DNA of 23,739 nucleotides, from positions 1 to 23,739 of the forward strand of contig JABJJH010000005.1 of NCBI GenBank assembly GCA_018660965.1, read 5' to 3'. Under the pieces are notes generated by a model that did not search any database, had not been told where the DNA came from, and was given only the letters and a program-made list of their open reading frames with translations. Made by a program: the position numbers and the translations under genes. Shown here piece by piece: positions 1-6,571 of this stretch (position 1 is its first letter; every line of letters begins with the position of its first letter). This stretch comes from Rhodospirillaceae bacterium (GTDB lineage: Bacteria > Pseudomonadota > Alphaproteobacteria > UBA8366 > GCA-2717185).

Positions 1-647
1 CCGACCTGTCCAGCGTAAGTGACCGCGATAATAAGGCCACGCTGATTGGGGTCGCGGGACGTGAAACTGTGCGGGACGAAGGGCGTAATATAGTTGGAGT
101 CACCGGTGTTGAGTTGTTCGCAATGCTTCTTGCCATTCAATTCCCAATAGAAATTAACCGGTCCAATAAAAAAAGTGGTCTGGTGCAAAAAATGTCCATT
201 ATTGTACGCGACATCGGGATTATCCGGATCGTTGTCATCAACGACCCGCAACTCTTCGATCCATTCAGGTTTGAACGGCGCTGATCGGCTCATTGCCGTA
301 TCTCGGTATTCGTAATAATCGCTTTGTCCGCCAGTGCGATCAACTCGCTGAAAAACACGGGCCGTGCCTCGCGATTGATTGGCGCTCATGATGTGGACGC
401 CTTCGTCCGTGTCGTCGGCGTCTACCCAGATGTCGGAAATCGAAATTGGATAGTAATCCGCCATCGCAAACATCAGTGCGCGCGCATCGGCAACGTCGGC
501 GCGACCTTCGATGACAGCCTGCACCTCATCGACATTCTTTTGTAGATCAGCGGCCAACGCCTCGGGGGTCCGTTTCAAATCGTTAGCTTCGCTGAAAATT
601 CGCGCGCCGATCACCTTGAGGTAATCACTGTCCGCAGGTTTTTCCAT
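1..647 (-). CDS. mpnS: Phosphonate dioxygenase of the HEPD/MPnS family, probable methylphosphonate synthase (3' end off the left edge)
   Basis: Non-haem iron, O2-dependent enzyme. The proposed reaction is cleavage of 2-hydroxyethylphosphonate to methylphosphonate plus a one-carbon product, in the cytosol. The first 215 residues are visible; family members are usually above 400. Residues 1-75 form a helical, HTH-like N-terminus with a Lys (K25) where HEPD has a substrate-contacting Lys. The first cupin follows. NNGHFLHQ (149-156) supplies H152 and Q156 in an HxxxQ arrangement, and GDSNYITPFVPHSFT (182-196) supplies H193. HEPD from Streptomyces viridochromogenes has Glu where this protein has I187. 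Two His plus one Gln is the triad described for methylphosphonate synthase, though also for a Streptomyces albus HEPD, so the final product is an inference. The start is ATG 647, with AGAGGG eight bases upstream. It is the last visible gene of a four-gene operon, 42 bp after the nucleotidyltransferase. This gene is absent from automatic ORF calls because it is open at the edge. Confidence 0.82.
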   Translation of the reverse strand, partial: MEKPADSDYLKVIGARIFSEANDLKRTPEALAADLQKNVDEVQAVIEGRADVADARALMFAMADYYPISISDIWVDADDTDEGVHIMSANQSRGTARVFQRVDRTGGQSDYYEYRDTAMSRSAPFKPEWIEELRVVDDNDPDNPDVAYNNGHFLHQTTFFIGPVNFYWELNGKKHCEQLNTGDSNYITPFVPHSFTSRDPNQRGLIIAVTYAGQV

Positions 648-689
648 TACTTAAACCCTCTCGATTTGAGATATATCAGGTCGATCACG

Positions 690-1460
690 TCAGGGTTCAA
701 AGGCTTTGAGCGCCTTTTCATAGTCCTCGACAGTGTCAATCTCCTTCCAGCCGCGTTTAATAGTGACGCAATATACCGAAACCCCCAAGTCGACCATTTC
801 CTGAATCATGTCGGTTAAATAGGCCTTTTGAAATACGGCGGCCCGCTGAAAAGGCTTGTCCCAATATAGCGCCTTGGCCCTGTGGAAGTGACGCTTAAAC
901 ACCTCTGCGCCGTGCGGCGATAGCTTCATCATACCGATGAATTCGCCGTGTACGTCACGTTTTCTGGTCAGGATTTTTCCAATCTCCAGGACGTTGTTTT
1001 CAGCGTCAAAGACGACATTCTCGGCTTCCGCGATGGGATGATCCACGCGATCCACATAATAGTCGCGCCAGTCGATATCAACGACGATCGATATGTCTGC
1101 GTCTGATTTCAAAAGACGTCCGACCACTGCATCGTCAAACAATATGTCAGAATAAGAAACCACAACCGTTCCGTCCAGTTCGGCTTCGCCGTAGAATAGT
1201 GAATTCAGAATGTTGTTATTTCTGTAGTCAGTATTTTCGTAGTAGCGCAAATACTCGTAGTTGATCTTCTCCTTTTTGTAACCGCGAATGACGGCGAAAT
1301 CATTGATGCCGAATGCTCGGAAGGCCGCCAATTGTCGTTGCAACAGGGTCATGCCTCCAAAGTCCAACATCGCCTTCGGCGTGTCGTTGGTATAGGGCTG
1401 CAGCCGATTGCCCATGCCCGCCGCGATGATGATCGCCTTGACAGATGAAGGTGTCGTCAT
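690..1460 (-). CDS. PntC/LicC-type nucleotidyltransferase, probable CTP:phosphonate cytidylyltransferase
   Basis: Nucleotidyltransferase of 256 residues, likely transferring CMP from CTP to a phosphonate or phosphate group. The N-terminal nucleotide-binding loop is AIIIAAGMGNRLQPYT (9-24), followed by PKAM (28-31) with the usual Lys. A metal-binding Asp lies in SYSDILFD (D105). The C-terminal segment WKEIDTVEDYEKA (238-250) supplies the second acidic metal site. The NNNILNSL stretch (81-88) resembles LicC/PntC enzymes, which act on phosphocholine or aminoethylphosphonate, more than hexose-1-phosphate enzymes. The gene lies 18 bp after the APS-kinase-like gene and 42 bp before the dioxygenase, so methylphosphonate or hydroxyethylphosphonate is a reasonable substrate. 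An AGAGG lies 11 bases before the ATG. Alternatives are a phosphocholine or sugar-phosphate cytidylyltransferase. Family is certain; substrate is inferred from neighbours. Confidence 0.8.
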   Translation of the reverse strand: MTTPSSVKAIIIAAGMGNRLQPYTNDTPKAMLDFGGMTLLQRQLAAFRAFGINDFAVIRGYKKEKINYEYLRYYENTDYRNNNILNSLFYGEAELDGTVVVSYSDILFDDAVVGRLLKSDADISIVVDIDWRDYYVDRVDHPIAEAENVVFDAENNVLEIGKILTRKRDVHGEFIGMMKLSPHGAEVFKRHFHRAKALYWDKPFQRAAVFQKAYLTDMIQEMVDLGVSVYCVTIKRGWKEIDTVEDYEKALKAFEP

Positions 1461-1478
1461 GGGTCCATATACCTCTGT

Positions 1479-2012
1479 TTAATCCGGTGTGTTGGACAAC
1501 GCCATGCGCAACCTGGGTACTGCGTTGGCGAGTCGGCGCGCCAAAATTTCGGGCGGCTCTGGACAGTCCTGATTAGATACGAGGTCCGGCGCAATAGGCT
1601 CGTACCACGGAATATCGATCCCGACGACATCGGACATAAGTCCGGTCCGCGCCTGTTCGTACAACCCCTTTGCATCACGCCGTTCGGCCGTTTCCAGCGA
1701 CGCATTCAAATACACTTCGAAATAGTTAGGCAAATTTTCTCTGTTCCAGGCGAGTAACTCCGCGTTGCCGTACAACACGCCCACCAACACAGCGAGACCC
1801 TGTTCCGCTAAGACGCGCGACATGCTCTGCAGTCGCCGCACTTGGGTAATACGATCCGATTCGCTGTGGCTGAGGTTGTGCCCGAACGCCGCGCGTACTA
1901 CATCCCCGTCCAGCAGGACAAGTTCTGGAAGGTGCGGTTTCACTAGGTCTCGGACGGCTTCGCACAAGGTTGTTTTACCGGCGCCCGACAGGCCCGTGAT
2001 CCATATCACCAT
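1479..2012 (-). CDS. APS-kinase-like P-loop kinase, probably not acting on adenylylsulfate
   Basis: Cytosolic ATP-dependent kinase of 177 residues, close to the size of CysC. It has the Walker A loop GLSGAGKTT (7-15), the LDGDVVR motif (34-40) and RRDAKGLYEQARTG (111-124), all standard in adenylylsulfate kinases. The canonical ISPYRxxR segment that contacts APS is missing; the equivalent region reads VGVLYGNAELLAWNRE (77-92). No cysD/cysN sulfate adenylyltransferase is present. In Campylobacter the related Cj1415 phosphorylates the 3'-OH of cytidine diphosphoramidate and works after a cytidylyltransferase. Here the kinase is likewise next to a cytidylyltransferase-like gene, so a CMP-phosphonate kinase role is proposed by analogy. 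I see no clear Shine-Dalgarno before ATG 2012; it lies 56 bp after the upstream gene. Confidence 0.78.
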   Translation of the reverse strand: MVIWITGLSGAGKTTLCEAVRDLVKPHLPELVLLDGDVVRAAFGHNLSHSESDRITQVRRLQSMSRVLAEQGLAVLVGVLYGNAELLAWNRENLPNYFEVYLNASLETAERRDAKGLYEQARTGLMSDVVGIDIPWYEPIAPDLVSNQDCPEPPEILARRLANAVPRLRMALSNTPD

Positions 2013-2068
2013 CGATGCTGTATCTGATTAATTGTCGGTAAATTCTGTGTCATTGGTTGAACTATACC

Positions 2069-3691
2069 TTAACGGGCAGCGTGAATTTTAGGGATGCAGG
2101 GCATCGTTGGTGCTGCCACACCGCGCGACGCTAACAAATCGCCACGCTCGGCGAAAAGCGTTGCTAACAAATCGTCGATTGCGCCGCACATGGCGGGATC
2201 CTCGATCCTGTTGTTCAGTTCCAAGGGGTCCACGTTGAGGTCGTAGAGTTCGTTTACCCCGATCTCCGACCCCACTAGCGTCACCATCAATTTATGATCC
2301 CGGGAGGTGATCGTGAAAAAAAGGTCCCGGCGTTCGATATCGGCGTTTCCCCGCCCGGCGTTCTCGGATACCACCGCCCAGCGACCGGGCCCAAATGCTG
2401 ACCGCCCCTTGAACGAACAGTGTGGTTTCACATTCAACAATTCAAGCAACGTCGCCGTTACACCCATGGTGTCGAGCAGGCCGGCGCCGCGCGGCCGCTC
2501 TGATCCATGCGAAACGACCAAACCAACGTCGATGTCTTCGAAATGGGTGCGGTGTCCAAGCGCCTTCTTTCCTCGACGCGGGCTGCCTGCACTGGCGTTA
2601 CCGTGATCTCCCGTCACTAGGACAATCGTTTCCTCTAGCTGTCCGGTCTGTTCCAAGGTCGTTATCAAGGAGCCGACCTGCTCATCGGTGAACATGAGCG
2701 CCGAATCGTATAAAAATGTACGGTTTGTCCAACCGTTCCGTCGCGCGCGTAACCAGCGTGGCAGATACTTCAAGCGAAGCAGCAAATGGAGTGGCCGACT
2801 GAGCGACGCACTGTCGTGTGCGTCCATAAAATGGATGTACATGAACCAAGGGCGGCGAACTTTGGTTAAAAGTTCACAGATGCCGGGGCAAAGATCCTTT
2901 GCCAGAACCTGAAAATGACCCAATGGGAATATGGGAAAACCGTACTTCACTGCAACTCTTCGGAACCGCCAGCTAACCGATTCTATGACACGCCAGCAGA
3001 AACGCTCCATAGGGCCAATCACCGGCTTTCCAAGGCATCGCCAGTATAGGGCTGGCGGTAATGATCGAAGCTTTCGCAATACAATTTCGGGCGAGGTCTT
3101 AAGCAGCAACCGTTCTTGTTTGCAGAACTGGGCGACCCGTAAGTTCAGGTGCAGTAGTCGCGCGGGCCAGCTGGTGGTGTCACTCTCCTCCACGTATCGC
3201 GGTATTGCGTCGAGAATCAGGCCCAATTCCGTCGCAATGACGGCCAAAGCCTCGCTTTCCGTCTTTTCTCCCGAATCAATAAGCGAGAGTTCGTAGGCAA
3301 GTGTTTTCTCGATGCGGTAGGTCAGGATGTTGCGATAATCCACAGCGGTATGCACGGTGTCGAAGTCGCGATCATAGCTGAGCGATATGCCCATTGCATT
3401 GCAGGCGCCAACAAGGTTGGTGGTGTACCCCGCTTTGGAAAAACACTCGACGAAGCTTGCCGGCCGTTCGCGAATGCCGTTATTGTATCCACCGTGGTCG
3501 AGCGGATAGGTGAGCGAGAACAGGCTGGGCATTACGAACTGCGTCGCTTGGGCATTGGCGACCACTCGAGTTGAAAAACCACGTTCAGCGATTCGCGCCA
3601 AGTTCGGCACCATAAACCGAGTCGATTCAAGATCGGACACGACATCGTTTCGAAGCGAGTCAATCAGTATGAATAGGGCATTCCGCCGCAC
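2069..3691 (-). CDS. Sulfatase-fold alkaline phosphatase superfamily protein with Thr nucleophile, candidate phosphonyl/phosphoryl transferase
   Basis: Protein of 540 residues in the sulfatase/phosphoglycerol-transferase branch of the alkaline phosphatase superfamily. Metal-site motifs are FILIDSLRND (7-16, D11), HFMDAHD (287-293), VTGDHGN (359-365, D362, H363) and LGHRTHFEDIDVG (378-390). The nucleophile position falls in NAQATQFVMPSLFSL (46-60). T50 sits five residues before the Pro, the spacing of the catalytic Thr in phosphoethanolamine transferases. There is no CxPxR or SxPxR formylglycine motif, so a true sulfatase is unlikely. No hydrophobic stretch looks like a membrane helix or signal peptide, which suggests a cytosolic enzyme. 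A basic, Arg/Trp-rich insertion spans roughly 200-255. The start is GTG 3691, with AAAGG six bases upstream. It is the first gene of the operon. Role as the phosphonate transferase is an inference. Confidence 0.72.
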   Translation of the reverse strand: MRRNALFILIDSLRNDVVSDLESTRFMVPNLARIAERGFSTRVVANAQATQFVMPSLFSLTYPLDHGGYNNGIRERPASFVECFSKAGYTTNLVGACNAMGISLSYDRDFDTVHTAVDYRNILTYRIEKTLAYELSLIDSGEKTESEALAVIATELGLILDAIPRYVEESDTTSWPARLLHLNLRVAQFCKQERLLLKTSPEIVLRKLRSLPPALYWRCLGKPVIGPMERFCWRVIESVSWRFRRVAVKYGFPIFPLGHFQVLAKDLCPGICELLTKVRRPWFMYIHFMDAHDSASLSRPLHLLLRLKYLPRWLRARRNGWTNRTFLYDSALMFTDEQVGSLITTLEQTGQLEETIVLVTGDHGNASAGSPRRGKKALGHRTHFEDIDVGLVVSHGSERPRGAGLLDTMGVTATLLELLNVKPHCSFKGRSAFGPGRWAVVSENAGRGNADIERRDLFFTITSRDHKLMVTLVGSEIGVNELYDLNVDPLELNNRIEDPAMCGAIDDLLATLFAERGDLLASRGVAAPTMPCIPKIHAAR

Positions 3692-3744
3692 GCCGCACCT
3701 TTCGCGAGGCTGGAATTTTCTTTTTCGTTCCGCCCCTAGTCTAT

Positions 3745-3804
3745 CATACTCACAGTATGGCCGTTACGATAGAAGGCGCCTTATAGGTTTGCAATTGAAA
3801 TTGC
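3745..3804 (-). promoter_or_regulatory. Two small palindromes in the leader of the phosphonate operon
   Basis: CATACT-CAC-AGTATG at 3745-3759 is a perfect 6-bp inverted repeat. GCAATT-GA-AATTGC at 3791-3804 is a second. On the minus strand the first overlaps a -10-like TATGAT (3748-3743), about 50 bases before the GTG at 3691, but no good -35 is visible. This is where an operator would be expected. It does not resemble a Pho box closely. Chance short palindromes in AT-rich DNA cannot be excluded. Confidence 0.25.
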
Positions 3805-3870
3805 TGAAATGCCCATCATCAAATATTTAACCCCCATTTCCGAGATGAACTCGTTAATCAATGCTATGAG

Positions 3871-3985
3871 TGAGCTACTCCCCAAACGTTGGACAGTTTT
3901 CAGTGTAATTTAAGCTACTCTTTGCATCTGCTGACCGGTTTTGTTTGTAACGCTGCGCCGCCGTGTCTGTCGGTGCATAAAACTG
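3871..3985. mobile_element. Possible terminal remnant of an IS3-family (IS150-like) element
   Basis: The 310-bp spacer 3692-4001 has no gene. From 3871 the sequence TGAGCTACTCCCCAAACGTTGGACAG resembles the terminal inverted repeats of IS150-group elements in its CCCCAAA-GTTGGACA core. The octamer AGCTACTC repeats at 3873-3880 and 3913-3920. No transposase reading frame and no opposite end are visible before tupA stops at 4002. If it is real, it is a decayed or solo end. The resemblance is from memory of family consensus sequences, not from a search. Confidence 0.3.
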
Positions 3986-4001
3986 CCTCTGTCAAACGAC
4001 G

Positions 4002-4868
4002 TCACCGTGATGCGTGAAATAAAACCTGGCCGTTAATTTTATATCCGTTGATCGCCGCGGCGCCGTCTTTGGACAGCAACCAGTCGATGAAGGCTTGGCC
4101 GAGCGCCGTTTTTACGTGGGGGTGCTTTGTTTGGGACACCAGCAGCACGCCGTATTCATTGCGCAGACGGGGATCGCCTTCGACCATGGCGGTCGTGTCT
4201 TGTTTGTTGGCGAAGCTCAACCATGTCCCGCGATCGCTCAAGGTATAGGCGCCCATCGCTGCGCCAGTGTTCAAGGTGGCGCCCATGCCAGCTCCGGTTT
4301 CGCGATACCATGAGCCCGAATGCGCTTTCGGATCGACGCCCGCCGCCGACCACAGGGCGCGTTCGCGTTTATGCGTGCCGCTGTCGTCGCCGCGCGATGT
4401 GAACACCGCCTTGGCGGCGGCGATCCGGGCCAATGCGGCGGCGCTGTCCGTCATGCCCTTGATTTCGGCAGGATCGCTCGCCGGACCGACAATCAAAAAG
4501 TCATTGTACATGACCGGGTATCGCGCGTCGGCAAATCCGTCGGACACGAATTTTTCTTCCGAGGGACGATGATGCACCAGTAACACATCGGCGTCGCCGG
4601 ATCGTGCGAGCCGGATCGCGGCGCCGGTGCCCACTGCGACCACGCGCACCGAAATGCCCGCCGCCGCTTTAAATTTCGGCAGAATATAACCAAACAATCC
4701 GGAATTCTGGGTCGAAGACGTCGACGCCACCGTGATGTACCGATCAGCCTTCTTTTCGTCGCGTTCCCCAAACGCCGGGCCGCCGGGCGCGAGCCCCATG
4801 ATCACGCTCATGACCACGCCCAGGATCAAACCGATGGCTAAACCGGCGGCAGGCGTAAACTTGATCAT
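4002..4868 (-). CDS. tupA: Tungstate ABC transporter substrate-binding protein
   Basis: Periplasmic oxyanion-binding protein, 288 residues, which hands tungstate to the TupB/TupC transporter. An N-terminal hydrophobic stretch (about 7-32) serves as signal peptide or anchor. TupA hallmarks follow in order: ASTSSTQNSGLFGYILPKF (48-66), VVAVGTGAA, DADVLLVHHRPSEEKFV, MYNDFLIVGP, TSRGDDSGTHKRE, WYRETGAGMGATL and AYTLSDRGTW. The TTT/STSTQNSGL and RGDDSGTH segments bind the anion in this family and separate it from molybdate ModA and phosphate PstS. Its ATG overlaps the stop of tupC by four bases, so translation is probably coupled. It is the last gene of the operon. No tungsten enzyme is encoded nearby. 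Confidence 0.93.
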   Translation of the reverse strand: MIKFTPAAGLAIGLILGVVMSVIMGLAPGGPAFGERDEKKADRYITVASTSSTQNSGLFGYILPKFKAAAGISVRVVAVGTGAAIRLARSGDADVLLVHHRPSEEKFVSDGFADARYPVMYNDFLIVGPASDPAEIKGMTDSAAALARIAAAKAVFTSRGDDSGTHKRERALWSAAGVDPKAHSGSWYRETGAGMGATLNTGAAMGAYTLSDRGTWLSFANKQDTTAMVEGDPRLRNEYGVLLVSQTKHPHVKTALGQAFIDWLLSKDGAAAINGYKINGQVLFHASR

Positions 4869-5671
4869 GGCGCCGTCCCATCCGTGCGATCATCCCCGAA
4901 CCCGTCAGTGGGCGCGCCATCGAACATCGACCGTCGCCGCCACCATAACAACTCCCCATTGATGAACGCCTGGGCGAGATCGTTTTCAGGCCGGGTAAAA
5001 AACTGGTCGGCGGGCGCGCGTTCCTTGATTCGCCCGCGATGCATGAAGATTATTTCATCCGCAAGGCGACGTGTTTGGTTTAAATCATGGCTGGTCATGA
5101 TGATTTTTACCCCGCCCACCGCCGCGTCTTCTATGAGCTGCTCCACCAGATGCGCCGCTGCCGGGTCGAGGCTGGCGGTGGGCTCGTCCAGAAACAGAAC
5201 GCTCGGCTCTATCACCAATGCGCGGGCCAGGGCGAGCCGTTGTTGTTCACCGAAGGACAGGGCGCGGGCCGGGGTCGTGGCGTGGCGGCTCAATCCCGTC
5301 CGATATAAAATATCGTCCGCTCGATCCCGCCATTCTTGTTTTGGAAACCCGGCGATCTTCAAGGCGAGCACGACATTGGCGATTGCCGAACGGCGAAACA
5401 GAACGGGGCGCTGGAACACCATCGACTGCGTCCGGGACAACGCGTCTGAGTCGTGTGGGCCGGACCATTCGACGATCCCGGCGTCAGGCGGGACCAACCC
5501 ATGGCAGATGTGCAGCAACAGGCTTTTTCCCGCACCGTTCGGGCCGATGATCACCGTCTTCACCGGGGTCGCGTTGAATGACGCCGTGATGTCCTTGAGC
5601 ACCTGTTTGCCGCCCCGGAACAACCCGACGTCTTTCAAATGGAGCGGCAAGGGGGATTGCGCGCCGATCAT
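4865..5671 (-). CDS. tupC: Tungstate ABC transporter ATP-binding protein
   Basis: Cytoplasmic ATPase subunit, 268 residues, energising tungstate import. Walker A is GPNGAGKS (43-50), the Q-loop is FQRPVLF (86-92), the ABC signature is LSFGEQQRLALARAL (138-152), Walker B is VLFLDEPTASLD (158-169), and the switch His is in MTSHDLNQTRRLADE. The QRPVLFRRSAIANV stretch is typical of the Tup/Wtp ATPases. The C-terminal 30 residues (acidic, with a GGRRSMFD-like low-complexity character) extend past the usual core and look unstructured. The gene overlaps both neighbours with ATGA junctions. Assignment to tungstate rather than molybdate follows from the adjacent TupA. Confidence 0.9.
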   Translation of the reverse strand: MIGAQSPLPLHLKDVGLFRGGKQVLKDITASFNATPVKTVIIGPNGAGKSLLLHICHGLVPPDAGIVEWSGPHDSDALSRTQSMVFQRPVLFRRSAIANVVLALKIAGFPKQEWRDRADDILYRTGLSRHATTPARALSFGEQQRLALARALVIEPSVLFLDEPTASLDPAAAHLVEQLIEDAAVGGVKIIMTSHDLNQTRRLADEIIFMHRGRIKERAPADQFFTRPENDLAQAFINGELLWWRRRSMFDGAPTDGFGDDRTDGTAP

Positions 5672-6375
5672 GAGGCGACCCGCGCTTCCCCCAGAGAGCG
5701 CAACCCGTGCACCAGAACATTGACCGTCAGGGACAGGAGGACAAGGACGACGCCAAGCCCCAGGGCGACGACAAGGTCGCCCTTGCTCGCCTCCAACGCG
5801 ATGGTCGTGGTCATGACGCGGGTCATGTGGTCGATGTTGCCGCCGACGATCATCACCGCGCCGACTTCCGCGATGGCGCGGCCAAACCCCGCCAAGTGTG
5901 CGGTCGCCAGGGTGAAGCGAGCATCCCAGACCAGCACGGAAATGGCCTGCGTGGGGGTTGCGCCCATGGACCGCAAGGTGTCGTGGTATTCGTCACGCAT
6001 CGATTCCAGGCTTTCGCGGGACAGCGAGACGATTATCGGGGTCACCAGAACGACTTGGGCAATGATCATCGCGGTCGGCGTGAACAAAAGATTGAAAACG
6101 CCGAATGGACCCGACCGGGATAGCAACAGATACACCACCAGACCGACGACGACCGGCGGCAGGCCCATCATCGCGTTGAATGTCACCAAAATTATTTTAC
6201 GGCCAGGGAAGCGCGTGAACGCCAGACAAGCGGCGACCGGCAAACCGATCAGCGATGCGAAGACGAGCGCGGTCAGACTGACCCGGAGGGACAGAAGAAT
6301 TACTTCGATAAGCCGGTCATCGAGCGTCAGCAACATCGAGAAAGACGCCAGCATTGCTTGCCAGATTACATCCAT
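5668..6375 (-). CDS. tupB: Tungstate ABC transporter permease
   Basis: Inner-membrane permease, 235 residues from the chosen start, with about five hydrophobic segments. The EAA-type coupling loop reads ESMRDEYHDTLRSMGATPTQA, followed by the conserved AGFGRAIAEVGAVMIVGGNI of tungstate/molybdate permeases. An upstream in-frame ATG at 6477 would add 34 polar residues (rich in Arg and His) that are not typical of this family, and it has no ribosome site, so ATG 6375 is preferred; the site before 6375 is also weak (GAAGA). It is the first gene of the three-gene operon, overlapping tupC by four bases. Confidence 0.88.
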   Translation of the reverse strand: MDVIWQAMLASFSMLLTLDDRLIEVILLSLRVSLTALVFASLIGLPVAACLAFTRFPGRKIILVTFNAMMGLPPVVVGLVVYLLLSRSGPFGVFNLLFTPTAMIIAQVVLVTPIIVSLSRESLESMRDEYHDTLRSMGATPTQAISVLVWDARFTLATAHLAGFGRAIAEVGAVMIVGGNIDHMTRVMTTTIALEASKGDLVVALGLGVVLVLLSLTVNVLVHGLRSLGEARVAS

Positions 6376-6527
6376 GTTGGGTCTTCGCAGGCGTTGTTCG
6401 AATACGGCGATTTCATTGTGAAGCGGCTTTGTTTGGTGGCGTAGTGTCGCTGGTCTGATTGCACCCGCGCGGGTCATCGTCGGGCATATTGCGTCCCATT
6501 ACTATCAAATCTAATAATTGTATTCTT

Positions 6528-6555
6528 ATTTGTTCTGGGCTGTCTCGGAACAAAT
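6528..6555. promoter_or_regulatory. Perfect 8-bp inverted repeat upstream of the tungstate operon
   Basis: ATTTGTTC (6528-6535) and GAACAAAT (6548-6555) are perfect inverted arms around a 12-base spacer. The repeat lies 17 bp past the end of the REC-Hpt gene and about 150 bp before tupB. There is no T-tract after the stem in the direction of transcription, so it is a weak terminator candidate. An operator for the tup operon is equally possible; it does not look like a ModE site. Confidence 0.3.
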
Positions 6556-6571
6556 GGTGGCCGACCCAGCG

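Noticed and set aside
69..545. Two short plus-strand frames at the left edge
   Set aside because: They are shadows of the minus-strand dioxygenase gene, which reads cleanly from 647 to the window edge.
1479..2012. Sulfate assimilation role (CysC) for the APS-kinase-like gene
   Set aside because: No sulfate adenylyltransferase or PAPS reductase nearby, the APS-contacting segment is missing, and the gene sits in a phosphonate operon.
2069..3691. Formylglycine-dependent arylsulfatase
   Set aside because: The CxPxR/SxPxR motif is absent; Thr occupies the predicted nucleophile position.
4884..6421. Long plus-strand frames (279 and 260 codons) across the tupC and tupB genes
   Set aside because: Low-complexity Arg/Ser/Thr/Pro translations opposite clear ABC transporter genes.
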